From positions 1 through 64,000 of the forward strand of contig JAUILQ010000021.1 in NCBI GenBank assembly GCA_030433005.1: a DNA stretch of 64,000 nucleotides, given 5' to 3'. The notes beneath the pieces are model-generated. The model saw only the letters and a program-made list of their open reading frames with translations. It was not told where the DNA came from and searched no databases. The DNA comes from Alphaproteobacteria bacterium (GTDB lineage: Bacteria; Pseudomonadota; Alphaproteobacteria; Kiloniellales; DSM-21159). The position numbers and the translations under genes are program-made. Positions 51,716 to 60,575 of the stretch are shown here, piece after piece. The first letter of the stretch is position 1; the number at the start of each line of letters is the position of its first letter.

Positions 51716-52627
51716 ATGCCCCTCGATCTTGACCGCCTGCTGAACTGGGCCGTACCCGAGGCGCGCCAGCGGCTGACTCAGCGGGACACGATGCTCTACG
51801 CGCTCGGCGTCGGGCTCGGCGCCGACCCGCTCGATCCCGGCCAGCTGCGCTACGTCTACGAGAAGGACCTGCAGCCGCTGCCGACCATGGCGGCGGTGCT
51901 GGCCTATCCCGGCTTCTGGCAGCGCGACCCGGCGCTCGGCCTCGACTGGGTGCGCCTGCTGCACGCCGAACAGAGCATCGAGATCCACCAGCCGCTGTCG
52001 GTCGAGGGCGAGCTGATCGGCCGGACCCGTGTCACCGGCGTGATCGACAAGGGCGCCGACAGGGGCGCGCTGCTGCTGCAGGAGCGTCAGATCACCGACG
52101 CCGCCAGCGGCGCCCTGCTGTGCACCGCCTCGATGACCTCCTTCTGCCGCGGCGACGGCGGCTTCGGCCGCTCGCAGGGGGAGGCGCCGCCGCCGGCCGA
52201 GATCCCCGAGCGCGCGCCCGACCTGGTCTGCGACCTGCCGACCCTGCCCCAGGCCGCGCTGATCTACCGCCTGAGCGGCGACATGAACCCGCTGCACGCC
52301 GATCCCGAGGTCGCCCGCGGCGGCGGCTTCGAGCGGCCGATCCTGCACGGGCTCTGCACCTTCGGCGTCGCCGGCCACGCCCTGCTGCGCAGCTGCTGCG
52401 ACTACGACGGCGGCCGCATCCGCTCGCTGCGCGTGCGCTTCTCGGCGCCGGTCTTCCCGGGCGAGACGCTGCGCACCGAGATCTGGCGGGCCGGCCCCGA
52501 CGACCTGCGCTTCCGCAGCCGCGTCGTCGAGCGCGACCGCCTGGTGCTCAACAACGGCCAGGCGCGCCTCGCCGAGCCGGCCGAGACCGATTCCCTGTCA
52601 AAGACCAGCGAGGCCGCCGGTGCTTGA
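51716..52627 (+). CDS. MaoC-type double hot-dog hydratase
   Basis: 303 residues, two hot-dog halves. The C-terminal half carries the hydratase 2 motif SGDMNPLHADPEVARGGGFE (catalytic Asp and His), then PILHGLCTFGVAGHALL. The N-terminal half is a degenerate hot-dog that usually binds the acyl chain. It adds water to a 2-enoyl-CoA, giving the (3R)-hydroxyacyl-CoA that fits the SDR at 53800. GGGAG precedes the ATG at 51716. It overlaps the next dehydrogenase gene by 8 bases. Confidence 0.88.
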   Translation: MPLDLDRLLNWAVPEARQRLTQRDTMLYALGVGLGADPLDPGQLRYVYEKDLQPLPTMAAVLAYPGFWQRDPALGLDWVRLLHAEQSIEIHQPLSVEGELIGRTRVTGVIDKGADRGALLLQERQITDAASGALLCTASMTSFCRGDGGFGRSQGEAPPPAEIPERAPDLVCDLPTLPQAALIYRLSGDMNPLHADPEVARGGGFERPILHGLCTFGVAGHALLRSCCDYDGGRIRSLRVRFSAPVFPGETLRTEIWRAGPDDLRFRSRVVERDRLVLNNGQARLAEPAETDSLSKTSEAAGA

Positions 52628-53783
52628 TCGCGAGACCCTGACGCAGATTCTCGACACCCTCGAGCGTTTCGTCGCCGAGGAGCTGATTCCCGCCGAGCCG
52701 CGGCTCGACGCCGAGGGCGGCGTGCCGCCCGAGCTGGTCGCCCGCATGGCCGAGCTCGGCCTGTTCGGCATGGCGCTGCCCGAGGAGTGGGGCGGCCTGG
52801 GGCTGACCCTGGAGGAGGAGATCGAGGTCCTTCTGGTGCTCTGCCGGGCCAGTCTCTCGTTCCGCTCGGTGCTCGGCATCAACAACGGCGTCGGCTCCTA
52901 CGGCATCCTGAAGTACGGCTCGGAGGACCAGAAGCGCCGCCACCTGCCGCGCCTGGCGAGCGGCGAGGAGATCGCCGCCTTCTGCCTGACCGAGCCCGAC
53001 GTCGGCTCCGACGCCGCCTCGGTGCGCAGCCGCGCGCGGCGGGACGGCGAGGCCTGGGTGCTCGACGGCAGCAAGCGCTACATCACCAACGCGCCGCACG
53101 CCGGCGTCTTCACGGTGATCGCCCGCACCGACCCGGAGAGCCGGGACCACAAGGGCCTGAGCGCCTTCCTGGTCGAGCGCGACACGCCGGGCCTGTCGGT
53201 CGGCCCGACCGACCGCAAGCTCGGCCTCGCCGGCTCGCACACCGCCGACGTCACCTTCGACGGTTGCCGCCTGCCCGCCGAGGCGATGCTGGGCGGCGAG
53301 GGCGAGGGCTTCAAGATCGCCATGTCGGCGCTCGAGCGCGGGCGCATCGGCATCGCCGCCTCGGCCGTCGGCATGTCGCGCCGCCTGATCGACGAGGCGC
53401 TGGCCTACGCCGGCGAGCGCAAGACCTTCGGCAAGCCGATCGCCGAGCACCAGCTGGTCCAGGCGATGCTCGCCGACTCCGAGGCCGAGGCCTTCGCCGC
53501 GCGCGCCATGGTCATGGAGGCGGCGCGCCGCTACGACGCCGGCGAGCCCTGCGGCAAGCAGGCGAGCTGCTGCAAGCTGTTCGCCGCCGAGGCCGTGGGC
53601 CGGATCGCCGACCGGGCGCTGCAGATCTTCGGCGGCGCCGGCTACATGCGCGACTACCCGATCGAGCAGCTGTACCGCGACGTCCGCGTCCTGCGCATCT
53701 ACGAGGGCACCTCGCAGATCCAGCAGCTGATCATCGCCAAGCAGATGCTGCGCGACGGGCCTTCGGCCCTCCGCCGCCACTAG
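52620..53783 (+). CDS. Acyl-CoA dehydrogenase, second in the cluster
   Basis: 387 residues from GTG 52620. AFCLTEPDVGSDAASVRSRA and KLGLAGSHTADVTFDGCRLP for flavin and CoA binding; catalytic Glu in LRIYEGTSQIQQLIIAKQML near the end. It is as long as standard medium/short-chain enzymes and not a close copy of the 50320 enzyme. It overlaps the MaoC gene and is followed 16 bases later by an SDR gene. Confidence 0.92.
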   Translation: MLDRETLTQILDTLERFVAEELIPAEPRLDAEGGVPPELVARMAELGLFGMALPEEWGGLGLTLEEEIEVLLVLCRASLSFRSVLGINNGVGSYGILKYGSEDQKRRHLPRLASGEEIAAFCLTEPDVGSDAASVRSRARRDGEAWVLDGSKRYITNAPHAGVFTVIARTDPESRDHKGLSAFLVERDTPGLSVGPTDRKLGLAGSHTADVTFDGCRLPAEAMLGGEGEGFKIAMSALERGRIGIAASAVGMSRRLIDEALAYAGERKTFGKPIAEHQLVQAMLADSEAEAFAARAMVMEAARRYDAGEPCGKQASCCKLFAAEAVGRIADRALQIFGGAGYMRDYPIEQLYRDVRVLRIYEGTSQIQQLIIAKQMLRDGPSALRRH

Positions 53784-53799
53784 AGAGGGTCCCTATCCG

Positions 53800-54732
53800 A
53801 TGACTGAGAAGCTCGATCCCGAGCGCATGCTCGAGGGCAAGGTCGTGATCGTCACCGGCGCCGGCGGCGGCATCGGCCGCGGCATCGCGCTGCTGGCCGC
53901 GGCGCACGGCGCCCGGGTCGTGGTCAACGACCTCGGCACCAGCGGCAGCGGCGAGGGCAGCGACGCCTCGGCGGCCGGGAAGGTAGCCGCCGAGATCGTC
54001 TCGGCCGGCGGCGAGGCCGTCGCCAACGGCGACTCCGTGGCCGAGTACCGGGGCGCCGAGCGCCTGGTGCAGCAAGCGCTGGACTCCTTCGGCCGGCTCG
54101 ACGGCGTGGTCAACAACGCCGGCATCCTGCGCGACACGATCTTCCACAAGCTGGCGCCCGAGGACTGGGACGCCGTGCTAGCAGTCAACCTGACCGGGCC
54201 CTTCAACGTCTCGCGCGCCGCGGCCCCGCACTTCCGCCAGCAGAACGGCGGCGCCTTCGTGCACATGACTTCGGCCTCGGCCCTGGTCGGCAACTTCGCC
54301 CAGGCGCACTACTCGGCGGCCAAGATGGGCGTCACCGCGCTGTCCAAGTCGATCGCCCTCGACATGCAGCGCTTCGGCGTGCGCTCGAACTGCATCTGCC
54401 CCTTCGCCTGGACCCGCCTGGTCGCGACCATTCCCGGAGACACGCCGGCCGAGCAGGAGCGCGTCGAGCGCATGAAGCAGATGTCGCCGGACAAGATCGC
54501 ACCGCTGGCGGTCTGCCTGCTGTCCGAGGCGGCGGCCGAGGTCAGCGGCCAGATCTTCGCCTCGCGCAACCACGAGATCTTCCTGATGGGCCAGTCGCGG
54601 CCGCTGCGCGGCCTGCAGCGCGAGGCCGGCTGGACGCCGGCGCAGATCGCCAGCCACGCGCTGCCCGCCCTGAAGTCGCAGTTCTATCCGCTCGACCGCT
54701 CGAGCGACGTGTTCTGCTGGGACCCGGTATGA
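53800..54732 (+). CDS. SDR oxidoreductase, HSD17B4/MFE-2-like hydroxyacyl-CoA dehydrogenase type
   Basis: 310 residues. Cofactor motif VTGAGGGIGRGIALLAA, NNAGILRDTIFHKLAPEDW, catalytic YSAAKMGVTALSKSIALD, and the long C-terminal end SSDVFCWDPV. A paralog of the gene at 39139, with nearly the same tail. It oxidises the (3R)-hydroxyacyl-CoA from the MaoC hydratase. Its TGA overlaps the next ATG (ATGA). Confidence 0.9.
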   Translation: MTEKLDPERMLEGKVVIVTGAGGGIGRGIALLAAAHGARVVVNDLGTSGSGEGSDASAAGKVAAEIVSAGGEAVANGDSVAEYRGAERLVQQALDSFGRLDGVVNNAGILRDTIFHKLAPEDWDAVLAVNLTGPFNVSRAAAPHFRQQNGGAFVHMTSASALVGNFAQAHYSAAKMGVTALSKSIALDMQRFGVRSNCICPFAWTRLVATIPGDTPAEQERVERMKQMSPDKIAPLAVCLLSEAAAEVSGQIFASRNHEIFLMGQSRPLRGLQREAGWTPAQIASHALPALKSQFYPLDRSSDVFCWDPV

Positions 54733-56222
54733 GCGGGGTGGCGCAGATGACGGGCCACGAGATCGGCATCGCCGGCTACGGCGTCTGGCTGCCGCGCCGG
54801 CGCATGGAGCGCAAGGTCATCGCCGGCGCGCACCGCTGGTTCAACCCGGCGCTCATGGCCGCGGCCAGGGGCACCCGCAGCCACTGCAGCTGGGACGAGG
54901 ACTCCATCACCATGGCGGTCGCCGCGGCGCGCGGCGCGCTCGACGGCCGGGAGCGCGAGGCCGTCGACAGCATCGCCCTGGCCTCGACGACGCCGCCCTT
55001 CCTCGACCGCCAGAACGCGACCGTGATCGCCGAGGCCTGCGGGCTCGCCGGGACCGGGCTGCGCACGCTCGACGTCACCGGCTCGCTGCGCGCCGGCACC
55101 GGAGCCCTGCTCGCCGCCCTGCAGGACGGCGCCATTGCCCGCGGCGGCCCCGCCCACGGCAACCAGGCCCTGGTCGCCGCCGCCGACTGCCGCCGTGCCA
55201 AGCCGGGCAGCCCCGACGAGCTGGCCTTCGGCCACGGCGCCGCGGCCTTCCTGCTCGGCGGCGCCGAGCCGATCGCCGTGCTGCGCGGCTGGCGCAGCGT
55301 CAGCGACGACTTCGTGGACCATTACCGCGCCGCCGGGAGCCCCTTCGACTACCGCTGGGAGGAGCGCTGGGCGCGCGACGAAGGCAGCGCACGGCTGCTG
55401 CCGGATGCCGTCGCCGGCCTGCTGGCGGAGCTGTCGCTTTCTCCCGCCGACATCGACCACCTGGTCCTGCCCGCCGCCTCGGCGCGCGACGCCCAGCGCC
55501 TGGCCAAGGCCTGCGGCCTCGACCCCGACCGCGCCCGCGACCCGCTCGACCAGTCCTGCGGCCAGCTCGGTGCCGCCCAGGCGCCGCTTCTGCTGGCGCA
55601 CTGCCTGGAGCAGGCGGCACCCGGCCAGCGCATCCTGGTCGCCGGGCTCGGCCAGGGCTGCGACCTGCTGCTGTTCGAGACCGCCGAGGCGCTCGCCGGC
55701 TACCGCTCGGCGGCCCCGGCCAGTGCCGCCCTCGACGCCGGCTGGAGCGACGAGAACTACTTCCGCTTCCTGGCGTTCGAGGGCACGCTCGAGCTCGACA
55801 GCGGGATCCGCGCCGAGGCCGACCTCAAGACCGCGCACTCGGTCGCCTACCGCCACCACGAGGCGCTGACCGGCCTGCAGGCCGGGCGCTGCACCGCCTG
55901 CGGCACGGTCCAGTTCCCGCCCGAGCGGGTCTGCGTCAACCGCAACTGCGGCGCGGTCGACAGCCAGGAGCCCTACCCGCTGGCCGGCCGCACCGCGCGC
56001 GTCGTCTCGCTGACCGCCGACCGGCTCGCCTACCACCCGGACCCGCCGTCGCGCTACGGCCTGGTCGAGTTCGAGGAGGGCGGCCGCCTGCTCGTCGAGT
56101 TCGTCGAGTGGGACCGCGCCGAGCTGAAGGTCGGCGCCGCCGCGAGCCTGGCCTTCCGCATCAAGGACCGGGACGCGCACCGCGGCTTCCGCCGCTACTT
56201 CTGGAAGGCCGTGCCGGCCTGA
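54729..56222 (+). CDS. HMG-CoA synthase-like protein fused to a DUF35 zinc-ribbon/OB domain
   Basis: 497 residues. The first 345 form a thiolase-like KAS III/HMG-CoA synthase fold: GYGVWLPRRRMERKVIAGAH, DVTGSLRAGTGALLAALQDG, DPLDQSCGQLGAAQAPLLLA. The remainder is a DUF35 domain with a zinc ribbon C-x2-C-x10-C-x4-C (CTACGTVQFPPERVCVNRNC, about residue 392) and an OB fold (ARVVSLTADRLAYHPDPPSR). Where HMG-CoA synthase has the catalytic Cys of the ACKAGT loop, this protein reads GSLRAGT, without Cys. DUF35 proteins tether thiolases and their partners. Encoded just before a thiolase gene, so a complex is expected. Confidence 0.85.
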   Translation: MSGVAQMTGHEIGIAGYGVWLPRRRMERKVIAGAHRWFNPALMAAARGTRSHCSWDEDSITMAVAAARGALDGREREAVDSIALASTTPPFLDRQNATVIAEACGLAGTGLRTLDVTGSLRAGTGALLAALQDGAIARGGPAHGNQALVAAADCRRAKPGSPDELAFGHGAAAFLLGGAEPIAVLRGWRSVSDDFVDHYRAAGSPFDYRWEERWARDEGSARLLPDAVAGLLAELSLSPADIDHLVLPAASARDAQRLAKACGLDPDRARDPLDQSCGQLGAAQAPLLLAHCLEQAAPGQRILVAGLGQGCDLLLFETAEALAGYRSAAPASAALDAGWSDENYFRFLAFEGTLELDSGIRAEADLKTAHSVAYRHHEALTGLQAGRCTACGTVQFPPERVCVNRNCGAVDSQEPYPLAGRTARVVSLTADRLAYHPDPPSRYGLVEFEEGGRLLVEFVEWDRAELKVGAAASLAFRIKDRDAHRGFRRYFWKAVPA

Positions 56223-56247
56223 CGGCGGCACCGACGAGGAGCACGAC

Positions 56248-57447
56248 ATGGCGAACGGCATCAAGGACAAGGTCGCGATCATCGGCATGGGCTGCAGCCG
56301 CTTCGGCGAGCGCTGGAGCGACAGCGCCGAGGACCTGATGGTCGAGGCCTTCCAGGAGGCGATGGGCGACGCCGGCATCGGCGTCGACGACCTCGGCGCG
56401 GCCTGGCTCGGCACCTCCTACGAGGAGATCGGCGTCGGCAAGTCGGCGATCCCGCTGGCCTCGGCGCTGCGCCTGCCGAACCTGCCGGTGACCCGGGTCG
56501 AGAACCTCTGCGCCTCGGGCTCGGAGGCGGTGCGCGGCGCCGCCTACGCGGTCGCCGCCGGGGCCTGCGACTTCGCCCTGGCGCTCGGCGTCGAAAAGCT
56601 CAAGGACACCGGCTACGGTGGCCTGCCGGTGCGCACGCGCGGCGCCTTCGGCGACCTCTGGATGCCCTCGATGTCGGCGCCCGGCCTGTTCGCGCAGCTG
56701 GCCTCCGCCTACGTCGCCAAGCACGGCGTCGACCCGGCCGACCTGAAGCGGGCCATGGCCCACGTCTCGGTCAAGAGCCACCGCAACGGCGCGCTCAACG
56801 AGAAGGCCCACCTGCGCCGCGAGATCACCGAGGAGCAGGTGCTGAAGGCGCCGACCGTCGCCGAGCCGCTCGGCGTCTTCGACTGCTGCGGCGTCTCCGA
56901 CGGCGCGGCCTGCGCCATCGTCACGACGCCGGAGATCGCCCGCAGCCTGGGCAAGGACCCGCTGGTCACGATCAAGGCCATGCAGATCGCCGCCAGCGAC
57001 GGCAGCGAGCTCTCGCACAACACCTGGGACGGCGCCAGCGTCGCCAACACCCGGGTCAGCGCCGCGCGCGCCTTCCGCGAGGCCGGCGTCTCCGACCCCG
57101 AGACCGAGATCGGCGCGATCGAGGTCCACGACTGCTTCTCGGTGACCGAGCTGGTGACCATGGAGGACCTCGGCTTCTCGGCCGAGGGTCGGGCGGTCCA
57201 CGACATTCTCGACGGCCGCTACGATCACGACGGCGCCGTGCCCTGCCAGATCGACGGCGGCCTGAAGTGCTTCGGCCACCCGATCGGCGCCTCGGGCATC
57301 CGCATGCTCTACGAGCTCTACCTGCAGATCCTCGGGCGCGCCGGCAGGCGCCAGCTCGACGACGTGCGGCTCGGCCTGACCCACAACCTGGGCGGCGCGC
57401 CGCTGTCGAACGTCGCCTCGGTCAACATCATCGGGCGCCTGGAGTGA
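56248..57447 (+). CDS. SCP2/archaeal-type thiolase
   Basis: 399 residues. Nucleophile Cys in RVENLCASGSEAVRGAAYAV (about residue 91), C-terminal His and Gly loop in GGLKCFGHPIGASGIRML and LTHNLGGAPLSNVASVNIIG. The lack of the bacterial FadA/PhaA loop and the start KVAIIGMGCSRFGERW mark the SCP2/archaeal branch, which works with DUF35 partners. It cleaves a 3-ketoacyl-CoA or acts as a lyase-like aldolase (Ltp2 type). The GTGA at its end couples the next SDR gene. Confidence 0.9.
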   Translation: MANGIKDKVAIIGMGCSRFGERWSDSAEDLMVEAFQEAMGDAGIGVDDLGAAWLGTSYEEIGVGKSAIPLASALRLPNLPVTRVENLCASGSEAVRGAAYAVAAGACDFALALGVEKLKDTGYGGLPVRTRGAFGDLWMPSMSAPGLFAQLASAYVAKHGVDPADLKRAMAHVSVKSHRNGALNEKAHLRREITEEQVLKAPTVAEPLGVFDCCGVSDGAACAIVTTPEIARSLGKDPLVTIKAMQIAASDGSELSHNTWDGASVANTRVSAARAFREAGVSDPETEIGAIEVHDCFSVTELVTMEDLGFSAEGRAVHDILDGRYDHDGAVPCQIDGGLKCFGHPIGASGIRMLYELYLQILGRAGRRQLDDVRLGLTHNLGGAPLSNVASVNIIGRLE

Positions 57448-58226
57448 GGGTGCTCGCCGAGGGCTGCCTGGCCGGCCGCCGGGGCCTGGTCACCGGCGCC
57501 GGCAGCGGCATCGGCCGCGCCGTGGCGACGCGCCTCGCCGAGCTCGGCATGACGGTGACCGGGGTCGGCCGCCGCGCCGAGGCGCTGGCCGAGACCGAAG
57601 CGCTCTGCCCGCCCGGCCGCTTCGAGGCCCGGCCCTGCAACCTGCGCGACCCGGCGGCCCTGGAGGCGCTGGTCGCCGGCCTGCCCGACGACGGGCTCGA
57701 CCTGCTGGTCAACAACGCCGGCGGCCAGTTCTATGCCCCCGCCGAGGCGATCTCGCGGCGCGGCTGGGAGGCGGTGATCGACCTCAACCTGACCGCCGTC
57801 TTCGCCCTGACCCAGGCCTGCCGCAGCCGCCTGGCGGCGCGGCGCGGCGCCGTCGTCAGCCTCTCGCTGTCCGGGGTCGAGCGCGGCTCGCGCGGCCTCG
57901 CCCACTCGGTCGCGGCGCGCGCCGGCGTGCTCGGGCTGACCCGCACCCTGGCGCTGGAATGGGCGGCCGAGGGCATCCGGCTCAACTGCCTGGCCCCGGG
58001 AACCGTGGTCACCGAGGCCTTCGCCGCGGCCGCCGACGAGGCCGAGATCGCGCGGCTCGCCGCGGCCAGCCCGCTCGGCCGGACCACGGCGCCGGAGGAG
58101 GTCGCCGAGCTGGTCGCCTTCCTGGCCGGCCCGGCCGGCGCGATGATCACCGGCCAGCTGCTGCATCTCGACGGCGGCGCCGACCTGGGCCCGGGCCTGC
58201 ACATGGCCGAGCCGGCCGGGGCCTGA
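57444..58226 (+). CDS. SDR resembling trans-2-enoyl-CoA reductase (PECR type)
   Basis: 260 residues from the GTG that overlaps the thiolase TGA; GTG 57450 is an alternative. Rossmann motif VTGAGSGIGRAVATRLAELG, NNAGGQFYAPAEAISRRGW. The usual YxxxK catalytic pair is absent: the region reads AHSVAARAGVLGLTRTLALE, as in peroxisomal trans-2-enoyl-CoA reductase. It would reduce a 2-enoyl-CoA with NADPH or process an unusual intermediate. Last gene of the plus-strand block; convergent with the methyltransferase gene at 58242. Confidence 0.8.
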   Translation: MRVLAEGCLAGRRGLVTGAGSGIGRAVATRLAELGMTVTGVGRRAEALAETEALCPPGRFEARPCNLRDPAALEALVAGLPDDGLDLLVNNAGGQFYAPAEAISRRGWEAVIDLNLTAVFALTQACRSRLAARRGAVVSLSLSGVERGSRGLAHSVAARAGVLGLTRTLALEWAAEGIRLNCLAPGTVVTEAFAAAADEAEIARLAAASPLGRTTAPEEVAELVAFLAGPAGAMITGQLLHLDGGADLGPGLHMAEPAGA

Positions 58227-58241
58227 CCCCGCAGCCCTGGC

Positions 58242-59150
58242 CTAACGCGGGGACCGGCGGCCGGCGCGGCGGCGCAGGCGCGGCCAGCGCAGGCGCGACC
58301 AGCGTGGGCGCCGGCGCCTCGGCACGCGGGCGGCTATGACGTCGCGGCAGAAGGCGGGGTAGCCCTCCGGCGCCGGCAGCGGCGCCCCGACCCGGCCGGC
58401 GTAGGCCTCGAGCGCGGCGGCGTCGGGCTCGCGCTCGGCCTCGCGGCACCAGGCGCCGAACGACAGCTCCTGGCCCCACCAGCCGGCCGCCTCGGGGCGC
58501 AGCGCCTCGACCATGCGCGCCGCCTCGAGCGGCGCCTCCGGCGCGCCGCAGTCCTCCCAGATGTCGGCGTAGAGGTAGTCGGGCGCGCGCCCGCCGGTCT
58601 CGGCCTCGACCCGGGCCGCCAGGCCGGAATCCAGCGCGTCGGCCTCGACCACGCTCAGCTTGTCGCGAAGCGGGCCGGACCCGAGCCCGGCGGCCTCGCG
58701 CACCACGGCGATCACCTCCGGCGAGCGCTCGACGACCACGACCTGCTCGACCTCGGGCTTGAGCGCCGCGGCGTAGGGGTACATCGCCAGCCCCAGGCCG
58801 GCGACCACGACCACGCCGCGGGCCTGGCCGATATGGAAGGCGTGGCTCTCCTGCTCCATCAGACTGGTCGACATCCAGGGCGTGCGGCCGTGGTGCAGGA
58901 CGTGGCGGCCCGGCTCCATCACCAGGCCCGGCAGGTAGCCCTCGACCGGCCCCGGGCCGTAGCGCACGACGCGCCAGTCGCCGACGGTCGCGGCCCGGTA
59001 GGCGGGCAGCGGGAACAGCCCGAAGCCGTAGCGCTCGAGCAGGGCGCGGTGGCGGCCCGGATGCGGGGTCTGGCGCGGAGCCTCTGGGATGACGGCCTCC
59101 CGGTCCGTGTCGAGGGGGCGCCGGCGCGCGGCGCCGCTTCGTGATCGCAC
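58242..59150 (-). CDS. Class I SAM-dependent methyltransferase-like protein
   Basis: 302 residues. The Rossmann core begins with ARGVVVVAGLGLAMYPYAAA (motif I) and VEQVVVVERSPEVIAVVREA (acidic ribose contact), followed by DYLYADIWEDCGAPEAPLEA. It resembles spermidine-synthase-like methyltransferases but no known target can be given. The C-terminal 30 residues are Arg/Trp-rich and low complexity. The start is a GTG at 59150; the first 20 residues may not be real. Last gene of the aldolase operon, 15 bases after the MmgE gene. Confidence 0.6.
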   Translation of the reverse strand: MRSRSGAARRRPLDTDREAVIPEAPRQTPHPGRHRALLERYGFGLFPLPAYRAATVGDWRVVRYGPGPVEGYLPGLVMEPGRHVLHHGRTPWMSTSLMEQESHAFHIGQARGVVVVAGLGLAMYPYAAALKPEVEQVVVVERSPEVIAVVREAAGLGSGPLRDKLSVVEADALDSGLAARVEAETGGRAPDYLYADIWEDCGAPEAPLEAARMVEALRPEAAGWWGQELSFGAWCREAEREPDAAALEAYAGRVGAPLPAPEGYPAFCRDVIAARVPRRRRPRWSRLRWPRLRRRAGRRSPR

Positions 59151-59165
59151 CCCCCGGCGGCGCGA

Positions 59166-60575
59166 TCAAGGCCGCGCCGGGCCCTCCGAGACGCCGCTGC
59201 GCAGCAGCGCCGCCAGCCGCGCGGCGTCGGGAAGGCTCGCCAGTTCGCCGACCAGCGCCTCCAGCTCCGCCGCCCGCGACGCGCCGAGCACGGCCGCCGC
59301 GCAGCGGCGGAAGCGGGCGCGCACGGCCTCGGGCCCGAAGTCGGGGAGGTCTTCGAGCTCGGCCGAGAGCCGCCGGCCGTCGTCGAGCGCGACCTCGACC
59401 CGCGCTTGCTGGCGCGCCGGAAAGGCGGCGTCCATGACGGCGTCGCGGCGCAGCGTCGCGCGCGCCGCCAGGCTCGCGATGCGGGCGTCGCCGACCGCCG
59501 CGAAGTTGGCGTCGTCGAGGGCGCCCAGCACCAGCACCGAGGCGACGGTGAAGGGGATGCTCATGCGCGCCTCCTGGGCGTTGGCGATCGGCCCGCCGGC
59601 GGCACAGCCGGGGTAGTCGACGGCCGTGCCGTAGGTCGCGATCGCCAGGCTCTCGATCCGCCCCGGGTCGACGGCTTCCCGCTCGACCAGCCGGCGGGCC
59701 GCGAAGGCCGCCGCCTGGGCGTGGACGCAGACCGGCACCGCCTTGAACTCGACGGCGTCGACCTCGAAGCCGCCGCCCCAGTCGGCGGCCAGCAGCGCCT
59801 CGGCCGCGGGCGCCGCCCCGAAGGTCGCGAGCAGGCCCGCCGGTCCCTCCAGGATCGAGTGCGAGCCTTCCGCGCCCTCGCGCGCCATCAGCGCCGCCGC
59901 CGTCCCGGCCCGAGCCGCCTGGGCCGGCTGGTAGCGCAGGTCCGGCGCCCCGGAGAAGGCCCACTCCATGAGGCCGCCGGCGGCGTTGCCGGCGAGGCCG
60001 AGCGCCGAGAGCGCGGCCGGCTCGTCGAGGCCGAGCAGCCGGGCGCCGGCGATCGCGGCGCCGACCGGCCCGCAGAGGCCGCTCGGCCGGAAGCGCCGGC
60101 TGCCGGCCGGGGTCACGAGGGCGCGGCCGGCGCGGCCCATCGCCTCGTAGCCGGCCAGCGCGCCCAGAAGGAAGTCGCGGCCGCTGGCTTGGCGCTCGCC
60201 GAGCAGCGCCAGCAGCGTCGGGAAGACGACCAGCCCGGGATGGCCGACGCTCGGCGGGTGGATGTCGCTGCGCGAGGCACCGGCGGCGAGCGCGCTGAGC
60301 AGAAAGGCGGCCTCTGCCGGCGGGCAGCCGTGGCCGACGCCCGGCACCACCGCGCGCCCCTCGCCGCAGCCGCGCTCGCCGTAGGCCAGCAGCGGCCGGT
60401 TCCAGGGCAGCGGCTGCGCCCCGAAGAGGCAGGACAGCAGGTCGAGCAGGCAGAGCTCCAGCTTGGCCGTCCGCTCCACCGTCAGGGCCTCGGGCCCGAG
60501 GGCGAGCGCGTTGCGCACCAGGAGGGCGCCGAGCGGCGGCGGCGCGGCGGCGGCGCCTACGGCGGCGAGGCTCAT
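59166..60575 (-). CDS. MmgE/PrpD-family dehydratase
   Basis: 469 residues, usual length 440-480. N-terminal helical domain with SRSDIHPPSVGHPGLVVFPT-LLALLGE and the family pocket GLCGPVGAAIAGARLLGLDE; C-terminal domain FKAVPVCVHAQAAAFAARRL and PIANAQEARMSIPFTVASVL. Family members dehydrate 2-methylcitrate or isomerise cis-aconitate/itaconate-type acids. With an aldolase and a dioxygenase in the same operon a hydroxy-diacid is plausible. ATGA overlap with the TauD gene fixes the start. Confidence 0.87.
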   Translation of the reverse strand: MSLAAVGAAAAPPPLGALLVRNALALGPEALTVERTAKLELCLLDLLSCLFGAQPLPWNRPLLAYGERGCGEGRAVVPGVGHGCPPAEAAFLLSALAAGASRSDIHPPSVGHPGLVVFPTLLALLGERQASGRDFLLGALAGYEAMGRAGRALVTPAGSRRFRPSGLCGPVGAAIAGARLLGLDEPAALSALGLAGNAAGGLMEWAFSGAPDLRYQPAQAARAGTAAALMAREGAEGSHSILEGPAGLLATFGAAPAAEALLAADWGGGFEVDAVEFKAVPVCVHAQAAAFAARRLVEREAVDPGRIESLAIATYGTAVDYPGCAAGGPIANAQEARMSIPFTVASVLVLGALDDANFAAVGDARIASLAARATLRRDAVMDAAFPARQQARVEVALDDGRRLSAELEDLPDFGPEAVRARFRRCAAAVLGASRAAELEALVGELASLPDAARLAALLRSGVSEGPARP

